Position numbers and translations under genes: made by a program
Assembly (NCBI RefSeq): GCF_013407185.1
Contig: NZ_CP026995.1
Coordinates: 623,578-687,577 of the forward strand
DNA from: Nitrosopumilus ureiphilus
Lineage (GTDB): Archaea; Thermoproteota; Nitrososphaeria; Nitrososphaerales; Nitrosopumilaceae
Direction of reading: 5' to 3'
DNA: 64,000 nt
Shown here: piece by piece, positions 18,491 through 26,451 of the stretch
How positions within the stretch are numbered: position 1 is the first letter of the stretch
Layout: each line of letters opens with the position of its first letter
The notes under the pieces: model-generated
Database searches by the model: none
Told to the model about the DNA's origin: nothing
What the model saw: only the letters and a program-made list of their open reading frames with translations

Positions 18491-19138
18491 ATGATATCTG
18501 AAAAATCTATGGGGCAATGGTTATCCTGGATAAAATCCAATGAAAAAGAACTCTTAACGATTCTTGATAATTTAGCAAAAAAAGCAGTTGAAACTTCTGA
18601 AGCCGTAGTGGTTTTATTCTCAGATCTTAGTAATATTGATCAAACTAAAAAGATCCATAGACTTGAAACTGAAGCTGATGTCCTGACACGCGATATTTTT
18701 GCGGAACTAAACAAGACCTTCATTACTCCTTTAGATAGAGAAGACATGCAAAGAATTGCATCAAAAATTGATGATGTGATTGATTTCATGGATGGTATTG
18801 CTGCAAGGGTATACAGCTACAAAATCACCACTCCTCCTCCATACTGTGAAGAAATGGCCAAAGAACTAGTCAAAGCTACAAAAGAAGTAGAGTACATGAT
18901 TTCAAAATTACAGAGAATAAAAAATTCAAAAGATATGATTGAACATTGCAGAAATACGGGTGATATTGAGCATGCCGTTGATGATTTGTATAGGGAAGCC
19001 ATCCGAGAACTGTTTGAAAGTGATGATGCAATCAAAATCATCAAACTAAAGGATATCTATGAAACAATGGAAACTGCTTCTGACAGATGTGTTGATGTTG
19101 CAGATGTCATTGAAGACATCGTTCTAAAATACACCTGA
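18491..19138 (+). CDS. DUF47 / PhoU-like Pit accessory protein
   Basis: About 215 residues from ATG 18491 (an earlier in-frame ATG is at 18461). All-helical PhoU-like bundle with the DUF47 (TIGR00153) signatures FITPLDREDMQRIASKIDDV and VDDLYREAIRELFES. This family almost always sits beside a Pit transporter, as here (9-base gap), and is thought to regulate it. This makes three PhoU-like proteins in the island. Confidence 0.85.
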   Translation: MISEKSMGQWLSWIKSNEKELLTILDNLAKKAVETSEAVVVLFSDLSNIDQTKKIHRLETEADVLTRDIFAELNKTFITPLDREDMQRIASKIDDVIDFMDGIAARVYSYKITTPPPYCEEMAKELVKATKEVEYMISKLQRIKNSKDMIEHCRNTGDIEHAVDDLYREAIRELFESDDAIKIIKLKDIYETMETASDRCVDVADVIEDIVLKYT

Positions 19139-19147
19139 GATGATTAA

Positions 19148-20134
19148 ATGTTAGAGCTAGCAATAGGTGCAATCATTGTAGCATTAATCTTTGATTTTGT
19201 AAACGGGTTCAATGATTCTGCAAATTCCGTTGCTACTGTAATTGGAACACGTGTTCTAAAACCAATCCATGCAGTAGGTTTATCTGCGGCCATGAATTTT
19301 ATTGGCCCTTTTGTTTTTGGTGTTGCTGTTGCAACTACTATTGCAAAAGGAATCGTCAGTCCAGATGACATTACTGTTTACATGATTATAGGTGGATTAG
19401 CTGGTGCAATTGGTTGGAGTACCCTTTGCACTTATTTTGGATTACCCATATCAAACAGCCATTCTTTAGTTGGAGGAATTATGGGTGCAGGTATTGCAGG
19501 ATTAGGGTTTGAAAAATTAGTTTATGGTGGCCTAACCAAAATCTTTGCAGGTATTGTAATTGCGCCTATGGGTGGAATCATTTTTGGATTATTGTTGACT
19601 GGATTAATAATTACAATTTTTGCAGGTCGCAAACCTGGACCAGTAAACAAAACTTTTGGTAAATTACAAATAATTTCTTCGGCTTGGTTTGCATTAACTC
19701 ATGGAGCAAATGATGGGCAAAAAACTATGGGAATTATTGTCTTGATTTTATTCTCAGCAGGTATGATCCCTGAACTTGAAATGCCATTATGGGTAATTAT
19801 TGCGGCAGCAACTGCAATGGGCTTGGGAACTTTCTTTGGTGGATACAAAGTAATCAAAACTTTGGGTGTAAAAATTACAAAACTCAAACCATACCAAGGA
19901 TTTGCAGCAGAAACTGGTGGGGGGTTGATGTTGGCAGTATTTGCAGTATTTGGTATTCCTGCTAGTACCACACACGCAATAACTGGTACTATCATGGGTG
20001 CAGGTGCTGCACGCAGAAAACATGCTGTAAGATGGAAAGTTAGTAGACAGATTGTTTTTTCATGGGTTATTACCATCCCTGGTAGTGCCTTAATGGGAAT
20101 TATCATTACTTATCTAATTCACCTATTTGTTTGA
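19148..20134 (+). CDS. pit: Pit-family inorganic phosphate transporter
   Basis: 328 residues, about ten membrane helices. Duplicated signature motifs are present: FVNGFNDSANSVATVIGTRV in the N-half and THGANDGQKTMGI in the C-half. This low-affinity, ion-coupled carrier complements high-affinity Pst. It is operonic with the DUF47 protein. GIPASTTHAITGTIMGAGAA near the C-terminus is also typical of the family. Confidence 0.92.
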   Translation: MLELAIGAIIVALIFDFVNGFNDSANSVATVIGTRVLKPIHAVGLSAAMNFIGPFVFGVAVATTIAKGIVSPDDITVYMIIGGLAGAIGWSTLCTYFGLPISNSHSLVGGIMGAGIAGLGFEKLVYGGLTKIFAGIVIAPMGGIIFGLLLTGLIITIFAGRKPGPVNKTFGKLQIISSAWFALTHGANDGQKTMGIIVLILFSAGMIPELEMPLWVIIAAATAMGLGTFFGGYKVIKTLGVKITKLKPYQGFAAETGGGLMLAVFAVFGIPASTTHAITGTIMGAGAARRKHAVRWKVSRQIVFSWVITIPGSALMGIIITYLIHLFV

Positions 20135-20185
20135 TTTTTTGATGTCTTAATTTTTATTCTGCCAAAAATTTTTTGTATTGTTCAA

Positions 20186-21271
20186 ATGGATATTTTACAA
20201 TTAATTCAATCAAATCTTCTTACTCCTATCATTCTATTCTTTTTGTTTGGAATTATTGCAGCTAGAATAAAATCTGATTTGAAAATCCCTGAGGCAATTT
20301 CAGAATTTTTACCAATCTATCTTCTTGCCGCAATTGGTCTTCATGGTGGAATTGAGATGAGAAATACTGGATTTGAAAATATGTTGATTCCTATGTTGGT
20401 TGCAATTGGACTTTCGCTTTTGTTTACTTTGAATCATTATCAAATTTTAAGAAGATTGGGAAAATTCAATATTTTTGATTCTTATGCACTAGCATCAACA
20501 TATGGTGCAGTAGGAGCTGTGACATTTTCAGTTGGCTTGTCTTTTCTCAAAAATCAAGGTGTCTCATCAGAAGGATTTCTTGCAGCCATTTTAGCAGTAC
20601 TAGAACCAGTAGCGTTCATCTTGGCTATCTTTTTGACAAATATGACCGTGTCAAAACAAATCAAAGCAAAGAAAAAATATTTCACAAGTGATGATACATC
20701 TGATATTGAAATTGGGATACAGGGTGCCAAAACAAAGCTCTCTCAGGTTTTACATGAATCAATCACTGGTAAGGCAATAGTAATTCTACTTGGTAGTATC
20801 GTAATAGGATACATAATAGGTGAGGATGGATTTGGCTCAATCAAAATTGTATTTGATGAAATGTTTACTGGAGCAATTGTAATTTTTATGATAGAGATGG
20901 GAATAATTGCAGGTCAAAGACTAGATGATATTAAAAAAGTTGGAATTTTCCTTACTGCATTTGCTGTAATCATGCCTACTTTTAATGGAATTATAGGTGT
21001 TCTAGTTGCAACTGCAATGGGCTTGAGTCTTGGCGGTGCAGTTATGTTTGGATTGTTGTTAGCTAGTGCATCATTTATTGCAGCACCTGCAGTATTACGT
21101 CATGCAATTCCTCAAGCAAAGCCTAGTCTTTACATTACTTCTGCATTAGGAATTACATTCCCTTACAACATCATTGTATTGTTGCCAATAATGTTTACAA
21201 TTTCATCTATTGTTCACACAGGAGAAGGATCGATAGACTTATTCGATTATATCATAAAGGACTGGATATGA
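20186..21271 (+). CDS. sbtA: SbtA-like sodium-dependent bicarbonate transporter
   Basis: 361 residues, about ten membrane helices in two inverted halves with a cytosolic loop near residues 155-195. The pattern follows cyanobacterial SbtA: KIPEAISEFLPIYLLAAIGL in the N-half; ASFIAAPAVLRHAIPQAKPS in the C-half (SbtA has the equivalent 'PTLRAGIPSANPS'). The predicted function is sodium-driven bicarbonate import, which suits an autotroph fixing bicarbonate by the 3-hydroxypropionate/4-hydroxybutyrate cycle. It overlaps the PII-like gene by 4 bases. Confidence 0.8.
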   Translation: MDILQLIQSNLLTPIILFFLFGIIAARIKSDLKIPEAISEFLPIYLLAAIGLHGGIEMRNTGFENMLIPMLVAIGLSLLFTLNHYQILRRLGKFNIFDSYALASTYGAVGAVTFSVGLSFLKNQGVSSEGFLAAILAVLEPVAFILAIFLTNMTVSKQIKAKKKYFTSDDTSDIEIGIQGAKTKLSQVLHESITGKAIVILLGSIVIGYIIGEDGFGSIKIVFDEMFTGAIVIFMIEMGIIAGQRLDDIKKVGIFLTAFAVIMPTFNGIIGVLVATAMGLSLGGAVMFGLLLASASFIAAPAVLRHAIPQAKPSLYITSALGITFPYNIIVLLPIMFTISSIVHTGEGSIDLFDYIIKDWI

Positions 21272-21570
21272 AACTCTACAACGTAAAATTACTTACAATT
21301 ACTTGTGAAATTCTTGCTCAAAAAAATATAATTGAAATTTTAAAAAATCATGAAATTACAGGATATACGACTTATGAGGTAGATGGAAATGGGGCACGTG
21401 GTTTACGTGGTCAAGGATTCAAGAATGAAAAAAACGTTAAGGTTGAAGTAATCATGCGTGAAGAAAAACTATCTGATATTGTTGAGGAGATCTCAAGAAC
21501 ATTGTTTGCAAATTTTGCTATAGTCCTTTATGTCAGTGACATTGATGTAGTTAGAACTGAAAAATTTTAG
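21268..21570 (+). CDS. sbtB: PII-like signalling protein, SbtB-like partner of SbtA
   Basis: 100 residues with a ferredoxin-like PII fold: LLTITCEILAQKNIIEILKN, a T-loop region GYTTYEVDGNGARGLRGQGF, and a C-terminal strand ANFAIVLYVSDIDVVR. It lacks the canonical GlnB uridylylation tyrosine context and matches the SbtB type, which binds adenine nucleotides and gates SbtA. The 4-base overlap with sbtA strongly supports a dedicated pair. Confidence 0.78.
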   Translation: MKLYNVKLLTITCEILAQKNIIEILKNHEITGYTTYEVDGNGARGLRGQGFKNEKNVKVEVIMREEKLSDIVEEISRTLFANFAIVLYVSDIDVVRTEKF

Positions 21571-21866
21571 CAGCAAGAATCATCTGAACAAAGAACTGGA
21601 ATCTTCTTACTTGCATTTGTAATACTTGAAATCAACACTGATAGTTGATTGTTTGAAATTGAATACATTGCTTTTTTACCTTCATCCCTTGATTTTACAA
21701 TACCGCATTTTTTCAATGTTTTTAGATGATGTGATACTAGCGGTTGGTCTTTCTTTAATTTTTCAACAAAATCATTTACGCACAGCTCTTTGTTTTTTTG
21801 TAATATCTCTAGAATTTCAAATCTTGTTTCATCACAAATGCATTTTAAGAGGCTGATTCCATTCAT
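21567..21866 (-). CDS. arsR: ArsR-family metalloregulator
   Basis: 99 residues with a winged helix: CICDETRFEILEILQKN, then recognition helix DQPLVSHHLKTLKKCGIV. The classical ELCxC arsenic site is only half present (ELCVND), but the C-terminus ends LCSDDSCC. C-terminal cysteines form the As(III) site in the Acidithiobacillus ferrooxidans type of ArsR, so an independent C-terminal site is likely. It diverges from arsC across 40 bases and would repress that operon. Confidence 0.8.
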   Translation of the reverse strand: MNGISLLKCICDETRFEILEILQKNKELCVNDFVEKLKKDQPLVSHHLKTLKKCGIVKSRDEGKKAMYSISNNQLSVLISSITNASKKIPVLCSDDSCC

Positions 21867-21906
21867 ATCAATTTAAATTTATATAAACCACTATTTATTT
21901 GATCTT

Positions 21907-22311
21907 ATGGTAGAATCCAAAAAAATCCTTTTTGTGTGCGTAGAAAACGCCGGTCGTAGCCAGATGGCAGAGGGACTTCTTAGAAAATTTGCTCCTCAGT
22001 TTGATGTTATTAGTGCAGGAACTAAACCAAAATCTCAACTCATCCCAAATGTAATTGATGTAATGAAAGAGATTGGAATTGACATAACTGAACAAAAACC
22101 AAAAGAATTAACAAATGAAATGATTGCACAATCAATCACTGTCAATATGGGATGTATGGATAAAAAGTCATACCCTGCATTATTTGTAGATGATGTAATT
22201 GATTGGAATATCTCTGATCCCAAAGACAAGGACATTGAAGAATTAAGAAAAATCCGTGATCAAATAAAAAATGAGGTGTTAAACCTCATTACAAAATTAG
22301 ATGACCAATAA
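21907..22311 (+). CDS. arsC: Arsenate reductase, low-molecular-weight phosphatase fold
   Basis: 134 residues. The P-loop CVENAGRSQMAEG contains the catalytic Cys and Arg; a second cysteine lies in NMGCMDKKSYPALF; the DWNISDPKDKD loop supplies the general acid. This is the thioredoxin-coupled type that reduces arsenate to arsenite. It is divergent from arsR and overlaps the aquaporin gene by one base (TAATG), so both are one transcript. Confidence 0.88.
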   Translation: MVESKKILFVCVENAGRSQMAEGLLRKFAPQFDVISAGTKPKSQLIPNVIDVMKEIGIDITEQKPKELTNEMIAQSITVNMGCMDKKSYPALFVDDVIDWNISDPKDKDIEELRKIRDQIKNEVLNLITKLDDQ

Positions 22312-22988
22312 TGGTATATTCTAATTTCCAAATCTTTATTGTAGAACTAATTGGTACATTCATTCTTGTAATTTTTGCAACAGGCTCTATTGTGTATGAT
22401 GTTCAAATCGGTGGTCCATATGGAATATGGTTTGCAGCTGTTGCTCCTTTTATTGCATTAATCATTGGTGTTTACTCCTTTGGGAAAATCTCCCTTGCTC
22501 ATTTCAATCCAGCAGTAACCATTGGGTACTACATTACAGGTCATATTTCAAAAATCCAAATTCTCTGGTATTTTGCAGCTGAAATCATTGGCGCAATACT
22601 TGGTTCTCTGTTTGTTATGATGTTTATCGGAAGAGATGCAAACCTTGGGGCAAATGCTCCAAACTATGATTATTCTATATTTCTAATATTTCCAGTAGAA
22701 GTTTTAGCATCTGCATTACTTATGGCAGTAATATTTACTGTGGTGTATACTAAGGGTCTGAAAGGATTTAGTGGAATTGTAATTGGTGGTATTGTTGGAC
22801 TGGATATCTTTTTCTTGGCATTTATTTCTGGCGCATCAATGAATCCTGCGAGAGCCTTAGCACCTGCTTTATTGTCTGGAATGTTGGATAATCTATGGCT
22901 TTATTGGAGTGCACCCTATGTTGGAACAATTATTGTTGCATTTTTGTTTAGGAAAAAATTTCAGAATCAGCGAAAACAAGAATCATAG
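22311..22988 (+). CDS. MIP/aquaporin-family channel, probable arsenite exit channel
   Basis: 225 residues, six membrane helices and two NPA half-helices: AHFNPAVTIGYYITG and GASMNPARALAPALLSG. The arginine after the second NPA is kept. Coupling to arsC under an arsR promoter mirrors the rhizobial ars operon in which an aquaglyceroporin (AqpS) replaces an arsenite pump. I therefore infer downhill arsenite efflux; water or another small solute is the alternative. Confidence 0.82.
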   Translation: MVYSNFQIFIVELIGTFILVIFATGSIVYDVQIGGPYGIWFAAVAPFIALIIGVYSFGKISLAHFNPAVTIGYYITGHISKIQILWYFAAEIIGAILGSLFVMMFIGRDANLGANAPNYDYSIFLIFPVEVLASALLMAVIFTVVYTKGLKGFSGIVIGGIVGLDIFFLAFISGASMNPARALAPALLSGMLDNLWLYWSAPYVGTIIVAFLFRKKFQNQRKQES

Positions 22989-23054
22989 TGATACTATCTA
23001 CTACATAGACTACGGAGTTTTATCAAATCTAAAGACGGTCTGCTTTAGTCTTTC

Positions 23055-23492
23055 TTGGTGGTAGATATAATGATGATATCATCTGATTTTGTTCAAGATT
23101 TGAGAATTTCACGCCTGTGTAAGGATATTTTGGCTTCAAATGAACGCATTTTTTTTGTATCATCGTTGAACAAAAATGGAAGAGCCGTTGAGTCAAAATT
23201 TCGAAATGATAGAATTATTACAAAAATGTCCAAACCTGAAATAGAAATGTTTTACATGCAAAGAGCTCTACAAACATCTCTTTGCAAAGAATTTGATGAT
23301 CTGATTGGTCCACTAAATTTCATAACTATTCACAGAGAAACTGTTTTGGAATTAATTTTTCCCTACTCTAAAGGACTAATGTTGGCAGTATGTGATTTGG
23401 ATGTTATTCCGTATTATCTTGCAAAAAAAATATTATTTATTCTACATGATTTTGATTGGACATTAAAGAACACTCATATGTATAATGCCTGA
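23055..23492 (+). CDS. Conserved hypothetical protein of thaumarchaeal type
   Basis: 145 residues from TTG 23055; ATG 23070 is a good alternative. It has a mixed alpha/beta pattern with SSLNKNGRAVESKFRNDRII, QRALQTSLCKEFDDLIGP and a C-terminal ILHDFDWTL. It looks like a family I have seen only in ammonia-oxidising archaea (possibly DUF6659), often in many copies; no function is known. An inverted repeat AAAGAC...GTCTTT (23031-23036/23048-23053) sits just before the start. Confidence 0.6.
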   Translation: MVVDIMMISSDFVQDLRISRLCKDILASNERIFFVSSLNKNGRAVESKFRNDRIITKMSKPEIEMFYMQRALQTSLCKEFDDLIGPLNFITIHRETVLELIFPYSKGLMLAVCDLDVIPYYLAKKILFILHDFDWTLKNTHMYNA

Positions 23493-23643
23493 TGAAAGCT
23501 GCCGAAAGTGTGGATTGTTTCTAAAGAATCATTTGAAATGTAAAATATGTAATATGTTATTTCAAGATATTTGTTTTAATTGTAACCAAAAAACATTACC
23601 GCGATATCATATTTGTAAACAAGAATATGGTTTTACATTTTGA
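23485..23643 (+). CDS. 52-residue cysteine-rich zinc-binding protein
   Basis: Short frame MPDESCRKCGLFLKN... with CRKC, CKIC, CFNC and a late HIC: seven cysteines in CxxC pairs, enough for two zinc sites (double zinc ribbon). The ATG overlaps the stop of the preceding gene by 8 bases, which implies coupled translation. It is the first of several tiny cysteine-containing frames before hemL. Role unknown. Confidence 0.6.
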   Translation: MPDESCRKCGLFLKNHLKCKICNMLFQDICFNCNQKTLPRYHICKQEYGFTF

Positions 23644-23722
23644 TTTACGTAAATTGTATTACTTTACATATTTATCATAAATCCTTTAGGATGTTTTTTT
23701 AGATCAAAACCGAGTAAACACT

Positions 23723-23848
23723 ATGATGCAAAAAGTGACATGTCAAAAATGTGGTAATGATGAGGCTGAAATTTTAAGGCGTGGCAAATTTGCAGAAGAC
23801 GTTTTGTTTTGTCCTTACTGTGATGATATATGTAACAAAATTGCATGA
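23723..23848 (+). CDS. 41-residue zinc-ribbon protein
   Basis: Reads MMQKVTCQKCGNDEAEIL at the start and LFCPYCDDICNKIA at the end. CxxC at both ends separated by 19 residues is a typical one-zinc ribbon. It stands alone in an otherwise non-coding stretch, with its own A/T-rich upstream region. Confidence 0.6.
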   Translation: MMQKVTCQKCGNDEAEILRRGKFAEDVLFCPYCDDICNKIA

Positions 23849-23888
23849 TTGTTTAATTTCTATATAGATTACAACTTTTTAGTTCATT

Positions 23889-23930
23889 ATGGAAAATAAC
23901 TACAATCATGTTTTATCAAATTTCATCTAA
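23889..23930 (+). other. 13-codon frame at a probable leaderless start, in frame with the next small gene
   Basis: ATG 23889 lies about 26 bases downstream of a CTATATAG box (23859-23867 region), the leaderless position, but the frame stops at TAA 23928 after MENNYNHVLSNFI. The same frame resumes as the 54-residue frame from GTG 23940. Either a leader peptide or a nonsense-interrupted gene. Confidence 0.35.
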
Positions 23931-23939
23931 TCATATTCA

Positions 23940-24104
23940 GTGTGTGCTATTCCCTTCCCTGAGCATGACAATACCTCATTTTCAAAAATTCTATTGTCAA
24001 AAGAAGTAGCAGGCATCATTAAACAGGTTGTACGGGAGTCTATTCAGACGATTCATCTTGAAAGCAATGACGGGAAGATCAATAAAGGAGAATATGATGT
24101 CTGA
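23940..24104 (+). CDS. 54-residue hypothetical protein
   Basis: From GTG 23940: begins MCAIPFPEHDNTSFSKILLS, then an amphipathic helix AGIIKQVVRESIQTIHLE and an acidic end. No cysteine pair or known motif. Its stop overlaps the start of the next tiny gene, and an AGGAG ribosome-binding site for that gene lies within its end, which suggests a translationally coupled pair. Confidence 0.4.
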   Translation: MCAIPFPEHDNTSFSKILLSKEVAGIIKQVVRESIQTIHLESNDGKINKGEYDV

Positions 24105-24177
24105 AAAACCAAAGTATTCATGTAGTCCAAAATGCTGGTGCAAACAAGAAACATCTGATGATTCCTTAATTGGATGA
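24094..24177 (+). CDS. 27-residue cysteine-containing microprotein
   Basis: MMSEKPKYSCSPKCWCKQET then SDDSLIG. AGGAG at 24086-24090 precedes ATG 24094/24097 at 3-6 bases, an unusually clear ribosome-binding site for this genome. CSPKCWC could hold a metal or an iron-sulfur/thiol group. A 12-codon frame with a related start (MPENPKNS) follows at 24181. Role unknown. Confidence 0.45.
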   Translation: MMSEKPKYSCSPKCWCKQETSDDSLIG

Positions 24178-24238
24178 TTCATGCCTGAAAATCCAAAAAA
24201 TTCTGTCTTTTACGAATAATAATGGCCTAGTTTAGCCT

Positions 24239-25519
24239 ATGTTGATGACTAATTCCAAATTATTTTCAGATTCCAAGAAAGTCATTCCTTCAGGAGTAAA
24301 CAGCCCTGTTAGATATTTCGAACCATATCCTTTCTTTACAAAATCATCAAACGGTGCATATCTTTGGGATGCTGAGAACAAAAAGTACATTGATTTTTGT
24401 AATGGTTATGGTGCATTACTGTTAGGTCATAGAAGAAAAGAAATTATCTCTGCTGTATCAAATCAACTTTCAAAGGGAACTCTTTACTGTACCCCGACAG
24501 AATCCGAAATCGAACTCTCCAAACTAATCATTGGAAACTTTCCATCAATTGACAAAGTCAGATTGGTAAATACGGGAGGTGAGGCAACAATGACTGCAAT
24601 TAGACTAGCTCGTGGTTTTACAAAAAAGAAGAAAATAATTAAATTTGAAGGATGTTATCATGGTGCACATGACTCTGTGCTGGTAAAAGCCGGATCTGGT
24701 TCTGCACATAATGGCATTTCAGTTTCAGATGGTGGATTAGATGAAGTTTCAAAAAACACTTTGGTTGTACAGTATAACAATATAGAAGATCTACAAAAGA
24801 CAATACAAAAAAATAAAGATATTGCAGGAGTAATTGTAGAGCCAATCTTGGCTAACATGGGTTTGATTTTGCCTGAAAATAATTTCCTTTATGATTTGAG
24901 AAAAATTACCAAAGAAAACAACATCCCGTTAATTTTCGATGAAGTTGTTACTGGATTTAGAGTTGCACCTGGTGGTGCCCAAGAACATTTTGGAATAAAA
25001 CCTGATATCACTACAATGGCAAAAGCTTTGAGCAATGGATTTACAATTGCTGCCGTAGGTGGTAGAAAAGAAATCATGGATTTACTATCTCCCGGAGGTA
25101 AAGTTTACCAAGCAAGTACTTTTGCGGGAAATCCTATCTCTGTTAGTGCTGCAATTAGCTCAATTAAGACAATTAACAAACTAAAAAACAAACTCTACTC
25201 TAAACTGGAACGATTCAATCTGTTATTTACTACTGCACTTGATGATATGGCCACTGACATGAATATCCAACACCAAATCAACTTTACAGCATCTATGTTT
25301 CAGATTTTCTTTACAAACAAACCTGTGACTAATTATGAGACATCTAAAAAAGCAGACTCTAAGAAATTTCAAAAAATGTTTAGAACACTATTAAAGAAAG
25401 GAATATTCGTAGCCCCTTCACAGTTTGAAGTGGTCTTTCTATCTGATGCTCACACTGAAAATGATCTAAACAAAACACTTGATGCATATGATGCAGCACT
25501 AAAATCGGTGAAAAATTGA
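24239..25519 (+). CDS. hemL: Glutamate-1-semialdehyde 2,1-aminomutase
   Basis: 426 residues, full length. Makes 5-aminolevulinate from glutamate-1-semialdehyde (C5 pathway). The PLP lysine is in TMAKALSNGF; GGEATMTAIRLARGFTKKKK and FDEVVTGFRVAPGGAQ are also typical. It overlaps hemC by 4 bases and heads a hemL-hemC-cobA-hemD operon. Its substrate comes from HemA, encoded 15 kb away on the other strand. Confidence 0.95.
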   Translation: MLMTNSKLFSDSKKVIPSGVNSPVRYFEPYPFFTKSSNGAYLWDAENKKYIDFCNGYGALLLGHRRKEIISAVSNQLSKGTLYCTPTESEIELSKLIIGNFPSIDKVRLVNTGGEATMTAIRLARGFTKKKKIIKFEGCYHGAHDSVLVKAGSGSAHNGISVSDGGLDEVSKNTLVVQYNNIEDLQKTIQKNKDIAGVIVEPILANMGLILPENNFLYDLRKITKENNIPLIFDEVVTGFRVAPGGAQEHFGIKPDITTMAKALSNGFTIAAVGGRKEIMDLLSPGGKVYQASTFAGNPISVSAAISSIKTINKLKNKLYSKLERFNLLFTTALDDMATDMNIQHQINFTASMFQIFFTNKPVTNYETSKKADSKKFQKMFRTLLKKGIFVAPSQFEVVFLSDAHTENDLNKTLDAYDAALKSVKN

Positions 25520-26451
25520 AGTATGTGGTAGGTGCAAGAGGAAGTCAATTATCTATAGCTCAAACAAACTGGGTGATTTCAGAACTAAAAAAAGTAAATC
25601 CTGATTGTGAATATGAAATTAAATCCATCACTACAAAAGGTGATACTGATTCTAGGCCATTATTTACAATAAATCAGAAAGGAATCTTTGAAAAAGAAGT
25701 TGATAGAGCAGTTGCTCAAAAAGAAGTTGATTTTGCAGTACATAGTCTAAAGGACGTCCCTTCAAAGTTAGATGAGAGTCTGATCATTGCATCTATTCCA
25801 AAACGTGAATCAGTAAATGATGTCTTTATTTCATCAGATGGTTCGTCTTTGGAAAATATCAAACAAGGTGCAGTAATTGGAACAAGTTCACTTAGACGTG
25901 CAGTTCAGGTTTCAAGAATCAGGCCTGATGTTACAGTAAAACCAATAAGAGGAAATATAGAAACCCGAATAAGAAAAGTATCAGGTGAAAATTTTGATGC
26001 AATAGTTCTTGCGCAAGCTGGTATCTCAAGATTAGAAGTTGATGTGAAATTTACTCCTTTATCTATCGATAATTTTTCTCCATCTCCAGGGCAAGGCGCA
26101 ATTGCAATTGTCGCTAGAGTAGATGATTCAAACACAATTTCTATGCTAAAAAAAATTGAAGATGCAGATTCTAGATTGGAAATAGAGGCAGAGAGAGCAT
26201 TATCTGACTATGTTGATTCTGGTTGCAGATTTCCATTAGGTGCATATGCAAAATCAAATGGTTCTGAAATGACATTAACAGTATCTGCATTCTCTGTTGA
26301 TGGAAAACAATCATTGCAAGTCAGTAAAACTGGTAGCAAAAATGATCCTACATCTCTTGGAAAAAATGCTGGCGAAGAATTGCAAGAAAAAGGCGTAAAT
26401 GATCTTGCATTAAATTGGAGAGAAAAAGTAGAGGAATGGAATAAGACATGA
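25516..26451 (+). CDS. hemC: Porphobilinogen deaminase (hydroxymethylbilane synthase)
   Basis: 311 residues from TTG 25516. Condenses four porphobilinogens. Visible: RGSQLSIAQTNWVI, VHSLKDVPS with the catalytic Asp region, TSSLRRAVQ, and the dipyrromethane-attachment cysteine in DSGCRFPLGAYA. It overlaps both neighbours by 4 bases. Confidence 0.95.
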   Translation: MKYVVGARGSQLSIAQTNWVISELKKVNPDCEYEIKSITTKGDTDSRPLFTINQKGIFEKEVDRAVAQKEVDFAVHSLKDVPSKLDESLIIASIPKRESVNDVFISSDGSSLENIKQGAVIGTSSLRRAVQVSRIRPDVTVKPIRGNIETRIRKVSGENFDAIVLAQAGISRLEVDVKFTPLSIDNFSPSPGQGAIAIVARVDDSNTISMLKKIEDADSRLEIEAERALSDYVDSGCRFPLGAYAKSNGSEMTLTVSAFSVDGKQSLQVSKTGSKNDPTSLGKNAGEELQEKGVNDLALNWREKVEEWNKT

